Positions 11,150 through 22,989 of a stretch of DNA of 64,000 bases are shown here, one piece after another. The DNA is taken from assembly GCA_003550325.1 (NCBI GenBank), contig QKWP01000785.1:140901-204900 (forward strand). The letters are read 5' to 3'. Source of the DNA: Gigaspora rosea. Lineage: Eukaryota > Glomeromycota > Glomeromycetes > Diversisporales > Gigasporaceae. The translations under genes and the position numbers were made by a program. How positions within the stretch are numbered: position 1 is the stretch's first letter; every line of letters begins with the position of its first letter. Under the pieces are notes generated by a model, which saw only the letters and a program-made list of their open reading frames with translations, did no database searches and was not told where the DNA came from.

Positions 11150-11735
11150 GTTTTTATGAAAATTTCATCCTATATTTATTCATAGCATTGTGTGTTATTC
11201 TCTATTTTTTTTTTGTTTTCGTCAGATTTTTTAATGGTTAGATGAATTGATAATCACTGATCTGCAAAGAAATAGCGAGAAGCTGTAACGAAGGATTTGA
11301 ATGAATTTGTTCGTTGTTGCCTTATTTTGTCGTTTGACTATCATCATACGTGATAAACTAGTTTACACGGGAAGGTCACAAGTCAAAAATTAATCAAGGA
11401 TTTGGTTGGGAGGGTTCTGGTGTGAAACTTGGTTCTTGCAGAATGATAAATGCGCATACATTCGTGCTATGCTTCTGTTAACCCTATAATGGCAATTGGT
11501 TAATGATTGTTAACGACCCAAATAGGCAACTAATTAAAATTGTTAGTCATTGTACTTATCTATTTTCATGTGGCAATCCATGTGGGATCAGCCTATCTGC
11601 TTGCCCGATTGGGATCAATGGCTATGCTTCTGGGCTCGACCAGATCGTTCCTGACTGATCATTTCTAAATATATAGTTTAGCACTGCCACATTACTTTTC
11701 TTCATCCACATTCTGTAATAAGATTTGTAACATGA
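11150..11735. other. Spacer
   Basis: No recognisable coding sequence or repeat. Confidence 0.5.
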
Positions 11736-12009
11736 TTTTTACAATAATCGGTAAACAGAATTTTACAACCTAATTCAACCCACTACAATGTGCTACTGGG
11801 ATTTTTTGCGATAGAAATAACAAAATTCCAATGCAAACCATCTCAACCTTAACCACTGTATTTTACATTAGTAAACGAGTTCTATAACATAATTTTTAAC
11901 AATAACTCGCGAAAAACTTTAACTGCATACCGTGTTTCACTGGAATAGTAAATAAGTTTTGCAATAGAATTTTTATAGTAATTCATGATTATTCCAATAC
12001 AAACTAACT
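11736..12009. repeat. Degenerate satellite of about 110 bp, block 1
   Basis: Recurrent phrases are AACAGAATTTTTTACAGTAA, ATCATGATAATTCCAATAC, AAACTAACTCAACCTTAACC and TACTGGAATAGCAAG. The same unit recurs at 14570-14720, 15270-15660, 16370-16960 and 22690-22860. Confidence 0.65.
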
Positions 12010-12440
12010 GCAGAAATGGGGAACGCAGATAGAACAAATAGTGTTGGATATTGTTATGAAAAAGGAATTGAAGTTGAAAAGGATAAAAATAAGTCATTCG
12101 CTTATTATCGAAAATCTGCAGAGATGGGAACTCAACATTATATGTTTTGCTTTTGTCACCCATCTTTGCAGATTTTTGATAATAAATGAATGCCTTATTT
12201 TCATCTCTTTCAACTCCAATTCCTCTTTGGTAACAATCTTAACAATCTCCATTATTTGTTACAGTTGAAAATTGTTATCGAAGAGGAATTGTAGTTGAAA
12301 AAGATGAACACAAGGCATTCATTTATTATCAAAAATCTGCAGAAATGGTGAACGCTAATGGAATGTCTTCAGTTGCAGAATGTTATCGAAATGGAATTGG
12401 AATAACAAGAGAGCTTGATAAAGTCAAATACTGGTATTAA
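12010..12440 (+). pseudogene. Sel1-repeat gene relic with one unit inverted
   Basis: The forward frame 12010-12129 encodes VGYCYEKGIEVEKDKNKSF, then AYYRKSAEMG, one Sel1 repeat. From about 12153 to 12240 the sequence is Sel1-like only on the minus strand (GIGVERDENKAFIYYQKSAK). From 12266 forward coding resumes with GIVVEKDEHKAFIYYQKSAE, then NGIGITRELDKVKYWY and a TAA at 12438. So one repeat unit has been flipped between two forward units. Sel1 repeats form alpha-helical solenoids used in protein-protein contacts. The relic sits inside the satellite and 450 bases upstream of a kinase relic. No continuous product is possible. Confidence 0.75.
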
Positions 12441-12889
12441 AGGTAAATATAGAATTTAAATTTGAGCTAGTGAATTGAGAAATATCACAATTCAATCATG
12501 AGATCAAGTGTAATTGTAAACAAAAGAATAATAATTTAATGTCATGTTTAAAGTTAGAATAATATTAGAGCGATATCCTATAATTGTTTAGAAAAGTGAA
12601 TTCATAAGAATATCTTCTAGACATGAAAAAAGATAGCTACACCTGATATTGGTATACCATTGATTGACTTGATATCTTCAGATCAATAACTATAAAATAC
12701 ATAAAATACTCATTTATTATATATCGGTATATAATATTATATACTTATTTATTAACTACTTTAAATGGTCGATAGAGAAAAAGATTTAACAATAGGTATT
12801 ATATTATTGTTAATTTTTATAAAATATATAAGTTAGATATTAAATATTTATTATTTATTACTAAATTTTCAAATAAATTATATGCACAA

Positions 12890-13980
12890 ACGAGTGGATA
12901 TATAATTCAGAAATTTATGACGACTTGAAAAAAATATTATTAGAAAATAAATATCAGATATCTTGGATTTCTTATAATGAATTTAAAAATATTATTGAGA
13001 CAGGTAAAGTAAATTTGCAACTGTATGGTATGATAAAATTCGAAATATATTGGAATTGTTGCGCTTAAATTACTTCATAAATCAAATAATTATTGCGAAG
13101 AATTTACCATTGAGGTAATTTTTATGAAATATTGTTGTTAATCACATGATTCTTTGTTATTTATGCTAACTCTTTTTTTTCTTAACAATATTGTAATATC
13201 GGTCTTAAAGATTCAATATTTTAAAATGTTTTTGTATATCAAGGGATGATGTTTCTAAAGATTATATTCTTGTCATGAAATTAGGTTGTTTGCCGAAGAT
13301 CTACATGCAATAGCAAAAATGAATTTGAATGATAAATTAAATCTGTTACAATGTATTGCATCAGATCTTCAGATAATTCATTCTTATGATCTTATTCATC
13401 AGGATTTACATAGAGGAAATATACTACTAAATAATTTAAAAAGAGCATATATCGCAGATTTAGGACTTTCGATAACTGCCAATATTGATTAAAATCAAAA
13501 TCTGATGGAGTTTGTGGAATTTTATCCTATATCGCTCCTGAAGTTTTGAACAAACAACCACATAATAAAGCATCTGATATTTATTCTTTTGGTATAATTA
13601 TGTAGGGAATTTTATATGGTAAACCTGTACCTTTTGAGCAAGATTCCATGTTACAATCTAAAATACAAATTCAGATCCAAATATATGGTGGTTTACGACC
13701 ACCTATTCACGAAAATACTGCAATGTGCTATATAGACTTGATGAAGAAATGTAGGCATACAGATCCGAAAAAACGACCAACTGCAAAAGAAGTTTACGAA
13801 ATTTTTGTTGAATGGCAAAATAACGAAACCATTTTATCAGAATTATTGGAATCAGATAAAAAATTACAAAATATAAAAAATGAAGATATGCAAATGAATA
13901 TTGATTCGCTGTATAAAAGTAGTTTTATTTCATTTAACAATAATTATACAAATCAAGGTAATTTGAAATTTTTTATATAA
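12890..13980 (+). pseudogene. TKL-type protein kinase relic
   Basis: Kinase motifs appear in order but in shifting frames. The N-lobe starts near 12895 (YQISWISYNEFKNI), with a VALKLL segment carrying the expected ATP-binding Lys, and its frame is broken. The catalytic loop HQDLHRGNILL and the metal-binding segment ADLGLS lie at 13286-13492. After a one-base shift come IAPEVLNKQPHNKASDIYSF and GIIM, then an in-frame TAG (Trp TGG expected) at about 13603. The C-lobe has LMKKCRHTDPKKRPTAKEV and ends at 13980. In the catalytic loop the usual HRD is HQD, and DFG is DLG. Related kinase families are large in Rhizophagus. A closely related fragment lies on the minus strand at 27653-28000. Confidence 0.85.
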
Positions 13981-14215
13981 AATTATATGATTATTCATTT
14001 TATATTAAACCATTGTATAATAACTTTTTCACAGATAGTAAATTATATGAATTAGAAATACTGAATATTAACAATAAATAAGAGCAACCCATCCAGTTTT
14101 CGAACAGAAATAAGCAAACAATATGCTTTACATATAAAATTATACCTAAATACAGTAGAATTTTCAGAGAAAATTACAGAGAACCATGCATATTACTTAA
14201 AAGTGTTCGTATTAT

Positions 14216-14522
14216 TTCACTGACAATCACTTCACCGACAATCACTTCACCGACATAACATTTTACCAACAAATACTTACCGACAAGTTCATTTTACCGA
14301 CTGTTTGTTTAACCGAAGTTCATTTCACTGACAAATTTTTTTCTAAAAAGCACACTAACTTTAACACTACTTTAATCCTAATTCTACCCTGACCCTAATG
14401 ACAATGGCCAGAATTACTTTGTCAGTGAAATGAGCTTCGGTAAAATAAACTGTCGGTAAAATGAGCTTGTCAGTGAATAATTGTCAGTGAAATGTTATGT
14501 CAGTGAAGTGATTGTCGATTAA
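14216..14522. mobile_element. Foldback element with arms of about 100 bp
   Basis: The left arm (14216-14335) is built from repeated TCACTGACAA/TCACCGACAA and CATTTTACCGAC motifs. The right arm (14405-14522) is its approximate reverse complement. The spacer is about 70 bases. No ORF. Target duplications not evident. Confidence 0.7.
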
Positions 14523-14569
14523 TTGATTGCCACCCTACTTTACTTATATAACCTCTCAATGACCTTTCC

Positions 14570-14720
14570 ACTAGAATAACAAAATAGGATGCTTTACGGT
14601 AATAACTCAACCTTTACTGGATACTATGTGTACTGGAATAGCAAGTAGGTTTTGTAATAGAACTTTTTACAGTAATACCAATGCAAGCTAATTCAACTTT
14701 AATTATATAATAAGATCTCT
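14570..14720. repeat. Degenerate satellite of about 110 bp, block 2
   Basis: Same phrases as block 1 (TACTGGAATAGCAAGTAGG, AATACCAATGCAAGCTAA). Confidence 0.55.
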
Positions 14721-14799
14721 GGGATGGTGAGCAAGATCCATTCTAATTTTTACATTATTTCATAATAGAGATCATAATAATTTGGTGTACTGTCACCAA

Positions 14800-15260
14800 A
14801 GTTTTGTAAAGTAGAGGTTTTTTGATTTTTAATAGCTGTTTTATCTTATTTTAGTGTGTCAGGGTATGTCAAATATAGCCTGGATTTGCATGAGGAGAGA
14901 GCATCTTCCTGCTTTGCAAACACAAAGTAGAAATCTTGATAATTTAAGGTATATAGAATTGCCATCAAAATAGTAAGTCTTTGTAAAGCAGAGTCTTTTT
15001 CGATTTTTAATATTTGTCCTACCTAATTTTAGTGCATTGAGAATGCATAAAGTGTTCCAGATTTGCATGAGGAGAGCACCTTCCTGCTTTGCAAACACAA
15101 AGCAAATGTTTAATCATGTTCTATAATTGGAATTTTTAGTTTGTATTCTAAATGCAGGGAGATACTCTCCTCATGCAAATCCGGTCAACAATCGATGCAC
15201 CCTTGCACTAAATAAGGTAGGGCGTTTGTTAAAAATTGAAAAAGACTCTGCTATTCTGTA
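14800..15260. repeat. Dispersed repeat: two direct copies and one inverted copy
   Basis: Copies at about 14808-14930 and 14990-15110 (+) share GATTTTTAATA, TTTGCATGAGGAGAG and CTTCCTGCTTTGCAAACAC. A third at about 15155-15260 is on the opposite strand (CTCTCCTCATGCAAATC through GAAAAAGACTCTG). Open frames here are incidental. Confidence 0.7.
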
Positions 15261-15269
15261 ACGCTTAAT

Positions 15270-15660
15270 AGAAATCTAATACAAACTTAAGAGAATTTTT
15301 TTTAGTAATTAACAATAGAAATTATGATTCCAATACAAACTTAACTCAACCTTAACAACATATTATGTATCACTAAAAGAGCAATTTTGCTTCAGTGACT
15401 CACAGCAGAAATCATGCAACTTCAATTCACTAACTCAACTTTAACCACTTACAGTATATTACTGGAATGTGTATATTTTTTTACCAGAATTTTTACAATA
15501 ATTCACAATAGACATTATGATAATTTTAATGCAACTAACTTAAAATACTTACTGTGTCCACCAGAATTTAAGGTATGCTCAAAAAGTAACTCATGATAAA
15601 ATTACGATAATTCTAATACAAAACTAATACGATCTTAATTACATACTATATAACAGATTT
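15270..15660. repeat. Degenerate satellite of about 110 bp, block 3
   Basis: Three or more units with AATACAAACTTAACTCAACC, then TTACTGGAATG and ATTTTTACAATAATTCAC. Confidence 0.6.
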
Positions 15661-16369
15661 TTTTACAATAAAAATCTTTTTTGATTGGTCAAAATATCTG
15701 ATATTTAAGGTAATCAATTAACCTAATTTTTATTCATTCTGACTTAATATGTATATGAACATAATGATCATTTATTAACTAAAGTTAATAATTTTTTATA
15801 AGGGACATATTTCGCCTTAGTTTAGTTGTTGAGTTTACAACAATTTAGTAATCGAATTATTTAAGTTATTCAAGATAATGTCACTAATTCATTTAAGGGG
15901 TTTACTTTTCATATTTATACAAATCACATCATATTATAACACATAATAACCAAAATTAAGTATTCTTATAAAAAAAGAATGTTTAATTTCAGATTTGTTA
16001 TAGTATTTAATTATTCATCTTTAATTTTTTTATTTGTATTATGTTCAGAATTTATCCCTATGTATTACCAGTTTTCAATATCATGCATTTTTTAGTGTTT
16101 TTACAGTAACAATGTTTGTTTATTGTTATAGAGAATAATAGAAATAATAAAATAACCAGGAATTGATTGTATTATAATTATGGGCTAATTCATTAAAGTG
16201 AGAACTTGAATTTTACTTTTGGTTACTCTACTGCATAGATAGGCAAAGTAATTTTCGTAAAAAGCTAAATCACTATGCAACAATTACTAATAATATACTT
16301 ACTACTAATTACATGTGTGTGAAGTGATTTTTTCATAACAAGTAATTTCCTTGCCCATTTCTGATTCTT
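15661..16369. other. AT-rich spacer
   Basis: No gene, hairpin or repeat recognised. Confidence 0.5.
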
Positions 16370-16960
16370 TAGCATCATGATAATTCCAATACAAGTTAAC
16401 CACACTCAGTATTTACAAAAATAACAAGCCCTGTAACAGAATATTTGTAATCACAAGATAACAAGTTTTACAACAGAATTTTTTACACTAACTTATGATA
16501 AGAATTATGAAATTTCAATACAAGCTGACTCTAAACTTACTATTGTATATTGCGCATTAGTGAAGAAGAGATAGAAATTACGATAATTCAAATACAAACT
16601 AAATAAACACAACTATGTGTTACTAGAATAATAAATAAATTTTGTAACAAAATTTTATATAACTTACAATAGAAATCATGCAATTTTAATACAAACTATA
16701 TTAATCTTAACCACATACTGTATAGATAGCAAGTAAGTTTTATAGCAAGATTTTTTATGATAATTTAATGCAAACTAATTCAACTATGTGCTTTGTTTAC
16801 CAGAATGGTAAGTAAATTCTGTGACAGAATTTTCATGATCGAAATCACATAATTCTGATACAAACTAAATTAACACATACTATAATCACTGGAATACTAA
16901 TTCTGTACCAGAATTTTTTTACAGTAACTCATAGTTAGAAATTATAATAAGGCCATTTAA
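16370..16960. repeat. Degenerate satellite of about 110 bp, block 4
   Basis: About five units with AATTTCAATACAAGCTGACT and AAATTTTGTAACAAAATTTT; unit boundaries are blurred by indels. A weak trace continues to 17230. Confidence 0.6.
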
Positions 16961-17259
16961 ATTATAATTTCATTTAATTCACTTATGAAGCTTTAACACA
17001 GTGAAAAGGGGGTCAATCGAAACAAACATTATGTTAAATTTCCAAAATAACTACACTATTATTGGTTGACTTATAAGCATGACTTATTGGAATCTCAGAC
17101 ATAATGAACGTTCTGATTGGCCTGTTTAATTTCAAAGGTGAGCTCTTGAAAATGGGCAGGGAGAACGTTAAATAAAATTGTAATTTCAAACAATCTAAGT
17201 ATAATTTAACTGCATACTGTATGTACTACAATAGTTAGTAAAATCCAAAAAAATATTAA

Positions 17260-19440
17260 CTAAGATGTATGACACGAAGCGCCACTTATATCACTGTTAT
17301 AAAAATTAATTTGAGTAAAGGTTTAATAAGTAATTTGAACAAAGATTTAGTAAGTAATTTAAGCTATCACATTACTTTAGCTTATTTAATTCACAAGACT
17401 CACAGCATTAGCGTGACGCTTTACCATTTAGATTACTAGCTTTGTAACTTACTTATAACTTACAATTTAAATTGCATTTACTACCAAAAATCATTACAGA
17501 AACCACACAACCTTCGAAAGAACATCTATAAACATTGCGCAAGAATAATAAAAAATAATCGTTAACCCCAAAACTTCACTTAAAAAAGATTACTTTTACT
17601 ATTCTTATAGTCCTAGTCACATATTAACTATACGTAAACTCTACATGCTGAAATAATCGACCAAAAAAAAAGGAAAATTGAGACATTATATGTAAGATCT
17701 AAATCTAGATAACTTTGTACATACCGCTAAACTTTCTAATAATGCAAAAACTTAAGCTCTTATCTACATAATCAGAGTATTATATTTAAAATATTAATAA
17801 CAAAATTATTTCCATGAGCTAAAGATCGAATCATCTTGATAAATGTTGAGATAGAGATAGAATTCATTTTAATTTTTTTTTAAAGCTTAAAAAATAGTGA
17901 ATAGTTCACTTAATTTTATTATCCTATTAAACCCTTGATAAATTCGAATCTATTAATAATAAACATTACATTTATCCCACATTACACATTCTCTAATTTT
18001 ATATGATAAATTCTTTCGTATATATTTGTTAACACGTAATCTTCTTTAACAAAATTTTTTTCGTTTTCTAATATTATTAAAAATGATAATACTTTTAAGC
18101 CTATATAATTTATAAGTTCGTTATCAAGAATAATCACAAATAGACCGATAATAGTTAACCGATCAGGCAAATCCTATCTATGATAGTCACTTTCACATTA
18201 ATGCCCACTTACATTATTAAGCCTGGGAAACCGTCAGCCAATGCCATGGATTAAATATACAACATCTTACGTTGATACCCAGATAACATTTTGTTTATTT
18301 CTGAGACTATATCCTTTCACTTCAATTATGCATAAATCATATCTATGATCGCAAATCAATAAAGACTTATCCCGGTATATCAGACTAAATTATTCAAATT
18401 TAAAAAAAAGTTGAACTTATTAGTAATGTTTAACATGCACAATATTAAATCATACCTGGCGGCGAAGCTGCCACATAATCATGTGCTAGTTATATTAACA
18501 AATAAACCAAACAAGCTTAGTATAAAAAATAGAGGACAAAATTATAGCTAGAGTTTATTAGAACAAAAAGATATAAAAACAAGTTGTACAAAGAAAACTA
18601 AAAGGAAGAAAATTTTTAAAAATTTTTCTTGTAGAAAAAATTTTTTTTGAGGATATTGACAACACTCTAAATTGCAGATTTAGTCACAAACAGACATGTT
18701 AGTAAACAAACAAGCAGTAAACAAATAAGCAAGCTTAAATAAACAAATAAATATTCACTATGTACTACATTAGGGGGATGGCTAAAGCATTCTTTTGCAA
18801 TTAACTGCTTTTTGTGGAAATCTAAGCAAAATTGTGCAGAACTAAAGAAATTAAATCATTTATTTTGAATTGAGTAATTTTAACAAGAGTTTGACTATAA
18901 TTGAAACAATCTTGATAAGAATACAATTTTTTTAGTTTAGGTTCTGAATTTTCAATTTGAAGAATTAAATAAAGAAATCGCAAACTTAGTCCAACTAATA
19001 TTGGCAGAAAAAGTTTTTATCATTAGACAATTGCTAGAATATTACCCAAAAATTACAGAAAAGTAATTAAAAGAAATTAAGAAAAATAAGAAAATCAGTA
19101 AGCACCAAAAAAAAAGTACTTTTACTAGAATTCGAATGTGAATATTATTGTAAAATTGCTATTTTAATATTGATATTGTTATATGCATATACATATTGCT
19201 ATCTGTTATTAGAAAATTTGATTGGTTTTGAATTTGATACTATGAATTAAAGTTATGATCTGAATTAAGTAAAAATTCTGAATTTCAAACCTGAACTATG
19301 TAGTAATATCATAATACAAAAAAGGGATTTGGAGTGCAACCCTAGCTTTGATATAAGCCTTATTTTGGCTGATTATGTTAGAATATTTAATTGGCCAGTA
19401 GAACTGAGCAATATTTGTATTTTAATATTAAGATATGGAT
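17260..19440. other. Long AT-rich spacer
   Basis: No intact gene. A stretch at about 18958-19065 translates to ELNKEIANLVQLILAEKVF and on to a stop after a further 15 residues. It could be a coiled-coil fragment of a decayed gene. A repeat of the 8.45-8.65 kb flank appears inverted near 18690-18760. Confidence 0.45.
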
Positions 19441-19443
19441 GAG

Positions 19444-19622
19444 TCTATTTGTAACAGCCTGTTACACACTTATTTGTAACAGCTTTATTTATAACTTAAA
19501 ATTTTACTAAGATAACCCCTATTGCACTTCTAACAAAAAATGATTCTTTCACAATTCTACTTTAATATTAATGTGGCCTTATAAGCTGTTACAAATAAGT
19601 GTATAACAGGCTGTTACAAATT
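19444..19622. mobile_element. MITE with terminal inverted repeats of about 40 bp
   Basis: The left end TTTGTAACAGCCTGTTACAC matches the reverse complement of the right end over about 40 bases with few mismatches (CACTTATTTGTAACAGCTT is in both). Length about 180 bp, no ORF. The target duplication is unclear. It lies immediately upstream of the next TIR element. Confidence 0.75.
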
Positions 19623-19636
19623 TAATATATAATATA

Positions 19637-21019
19637 TGGGGTGTCTCATATTAAAAGGAACCATTTTTACATATACTTCATTTTGAGATAATTGAGTTTA
19701 ATCATTTGTTTTGATTTTTGGGCTGATCAAGGATTAATCAAATTTTACAATTTTGATAGGTTAAAAGTAACTCGTGACTATCGGGTAATCTCATGATAAG
19801 CTTAGCCTTAAACAGTCTTGTGTAATTTTTCTTCTACATTATCTCTATTTTTCATTATGCAAATCAACTTTCATTTATAATTGAAAAATGTCAATCGGGG
19901 TGTGGCGACTTAGGGAAGTTGGTAAGTTGTCACCCCCAAGTAGCAAGTCTTGAGTTCAAATCCCACTGGCGACGCTTTTGAAAAAATAGACCTGTGTTCC
20001 GGTAACTGTTTCTTGTTGATCGGTTGTGTACATCACCTGTAGTCCTTGGTTACCATCTTGAATGGGAGCTTTTGGGCGAAGTTGTGTCTCGTAATACAGA
20101 CAAATCCAAGGAACTGGAGAAACAGAAACCCATTTGGCAAGTCCCGAGTAAGGAGGTAGCTCTGATCTTCAACGGTGCTAACCAAAACTGGAATACTGGA
20201 CCGAAACCGGGGAACCGGACGTTGTCCTTGGGGACAAGGTCTACCAACCTGGCCGCCGGAGTCGCACCGGAGGAAAAGGACCCATGTTGAGGAATTGGGA
20301 ACCAAGGGGAGAAAAACCATAATGGCACCTAATGCCGGGTAGATCAACCCTTCCGGGCCAACTAGATTGGAAGTCTGGGAAAACGGTGAAGGACCGGTAG
20401 AAAAGTGATGGTGGGTACCGAGGTTGGAGCGAACCTTATAAGGGCAGAAGTAGGTAATGGTAGCGGTTGGGTATCCCCTGACTGCAAGTTGCTTGCCTCG
20501 GTGAGTGCGTAAGTTACCGAAGTGTAGGTAATACCTGTGTGGGACAGGGACTGCTCTACCAAGTTTACCCGCGAGGATAAATTAGTCCTAAGGGGATGTA
20601 GGTAGCATCCGGGACTGTCTTCGACTGACTAATGTATCGGAGGGCTGTACCGGTGATCACAAGTAGGATTGACATGCGAAGCTTGGACCAGAGGGTTTAA
20701 ATAGGCAATCCCCTAGTCGGGTTGTAGGTATGGCAACTAGTGTAGAACCTCCGGGCGGACCACTTAAATTAGACAACCAAAAGTTGTACGTGTGGCTAGT
20801 TGTACTCTCATTCAATATAATTCAATTGTGGGTGCGCCCAAAGAGGCGCCCTTGATCCACAGGCTTGATTAAATAAACTCTCACCCAAAGCGGGAAATTT
20901 GACACAAAAAAAAAAAAAAAAAAAGAAAAATGTCAATCATGCCAAAATTTACATAAATCTAACAAAAACTCATTTTTCGAAAAATGTAAAAATGGTCACT
21001 TTTAATATGAGACACCCCA
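19637..21019. mobile_element. TIR element (probably TA-target) interrupted by a SINE
   Basis: The left end ATATGGGGTGTCTCATATTA, continuing into AAAGGAACCATTTTTACAT, is repeated inverted at 20980-21020 with a few changes. The flanks read TA on both sides, as expected of Tc1/mariner-like elements, but the exact ends are uncertain by 2-3 bases. Without the inserted SINE the element is about 340 bp. A single related end (ATATGGGGTGTTACGTATTA) occurs near 47210. Confidence 0.75.
19897..20924 (+). mobile_element. Long tRNA-headed SINE (1028 bp) with poly-A tail and 14-bp target duplication
   Basis: The first 75 bases resemble a tRNA gene. An A-box-like TGGCGACTTAGGGAAGTTGG is followed 40 bases on by a B-box-like GAGTTCAAATCCC, and the ends pair. 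The body is far richer in G+C than the surroundings. Near its 3-prime end is a stem GGGTGCGCCC/GAGGCGCCC, then 19 A residues. The direct repeat GAAAAATGTCAATC flanks it exactly (19883-19896 and 20925-20938), which is the mark of target-primed reverse transcription. Open frames of about 90-100 codons on both strands overlap one another and show no known domain. It is unusually long for a SINE and may be a composite. Confidence 0.8.
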
Positions 21020-21029
21020 TATAAGTCTA

Positions 21030-22360
21030 TTGTATTAAATGCAAAATTTTATAAAGCTTGTTAATTGGCTGTTTTGCAAGACTTATACAATGTGTAATAT
21101 ATAAGTGTGTCACATATATAATGTTTATATAAGATGTGATCTAACATGGTATAATATATACATTTTTTATAAAAATATTTTTAATAATAAAATAATTAAT
21201 TTAAAATATTTGTAGTAGGTTTATATAAATAGTAAATAAAAAATTGTGATAGTGATTAAAATACAAATGTGCTTTTATGGAGATAAAAATTATAGTAAAA
21301 AAGGTTAGTAATTTAAAAAATGATTATATTGGATTTGTAATAATACAGAAGGTTACTATATAGAGATTTGACTATATATAATAGAAGATAAAGTTTATAT
21401 AAATTGATGTAGAAAATAAATCAAAGTATAGTAAATAGTTTATGTATTCACAGAGAAGAAGATATTGTAATTAGGGATGCTAACAACTCAATCATCTCTA
21501 TTGTTTAATTGGTTTTTATAATAATAATATAAATTCAGATCAGCTATTAACATTACTAATTGTTTAATATTGAAATTATTGAATATATGAGCTAGGTGTT
21601 GGAAAAAGAGCTGAAAATAACAAAAAAAAAATATCTTCAAAAATCAATTTTTATATTATCCCTTAAACTATCTAGCAGACAAATTTGTTTGCTAAAATCT
21701 TTTTTTGCACAATTGCCCTAAATTTTATTAAAATGCACTTCTATATTCCCTATACTAGAATAAAAGTGCACAACATGCTAGATGTTATGTAATTCTTATT
21801 TTATATAACTTCCTTAACACTGCCTCAAAAATCAACTAAATAGTGTTGATCATTATGTAGTCTTTATGATTAAATTTATAGTAAAAAAGTATCTTTATGT
21901 GACTTTATATGACAATAATCATAATTATCATATGGAGATACCTTTTATAATTGAATTTAAAGTAGGTTAAAGATTCTTCATGACCAACTTTACAGAGCCA
22001 ATTTTTAGGCAATGTGACTCAAAGGTTCAGGTAAAATTGCATACTTTTTGTTTATTGTATGAACCTATACCTGTTGTTTGAATTATTTCAAGTATGCTAC
22101 ACTGCAGCTATTGATTGTAATGTGTGGTCTGGGTCTTTGGTAGTCATAATAGCTTGTTATAATAACAGTCTTCATAAAAAAATTTTTTTTAATATTCTAC
22201 TTTATCCAATTATTTTAGTAAACAAATTTGTCTGCTAAACCAGATGGTTTAAGGGATAAATTATATAATAAATCATAAGAAAATGCAAACTTTAAAGAGC
22301 AATACTGCAAAATTTTATTAATACAACTACTTTTGAATCTTAAGTAAAAAATGATTCTAA
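21030..22360. other. AT-rich spacer
   Basis: No gene recognised. Two stretches, TAGCAGACAAATTTGTTTGC near 21671 and TAAACAAATTTGTCTGCTAA near 22220, are inverted copies 550 bases apart. They could be the ends of a further element. Confidence 0.45.
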
Positions 22361-22640
22361 TTGGCCGGAGCGTAGCGACGGACATTTAGTGTTTATGCAT
22401 GGTGATATAAAAGTTACATTTTTGATGCGATTTGATCTTCAAAAATTACTTTTTTGATAGTTCTTAATATCAATTATATAAAATTAGATCAGAACCACAA
22501 TTTGGAAATTTTTTGTCCGTCCGCACGCATGTTACATAATTGAAAATTTTATTTTCAAAAAAAATTAATTTTCAAAACAAACCTCTAAGTGTACGGCCTT
22601 GTGACCATAGTAAAAAAAGGCAAAATGTAAGTGTGTTTAA
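22361..22640. repeat. Possible dispersed repeat beginning GGCCGGAGCGTAGCGACGGA
   Basis: A G+C-rich start in an AT-rich spacer, with TCCGTCCGCACGC about 150 bases on. No ORF and no terminal repeat. Confidence 0.3.
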
Positions 22641-22689
22641 ATTTATAATCGTTATATTATATCATTTTTAACGAAATTATATAGATATT

Positions 22690-22860
22690 TTTCACACTAA
22701 TGTAATAACAATAGAAGCACAGTAATCTCAACGCAGGCTAAAACTTCAACTACATACTTGTTTTTAATGGAATAGGAGTAAGTTATTAACAAAATGTTTT
22801 ATAGTTACTCATGTTACAACTAACTCAATCTCAATTATATATACTGCATGTCGCTAAGGT
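22690..22860. repeat. Degenerate satellite of about 110 bp, block 5
   Basis: AACTACATACTTGTTTTTAATGG and TAACTCAATCTCAATTATAT match the satellite at 11.7-17 kb. Confidence 0.45.
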
Positions 22861-22989
22861 AAAGAAATAGGTGGTACTGGTAATAAATTGGATGCTATCT
22901 AAATTTTAGAAATGAGAAAGTATTTTAAACTAAAAATAGAAGGTAACCAATATTTAGAATTAAGTTATATTTTTAAAACAAATAGACAG

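Noticed and set aside
19897..19972. Functional tRNA gene
   Set aside because: The A/B-box pair and arms are tRNA-like, but it is the head of a retroelement with a poly-A tail and target duplication.
20024..20347. Three overlapping frames inside the SINE
   Set aside because: They overlap on both strands, are mutually exclusive and show no domain; the G+C-rich body has few stops by composition.
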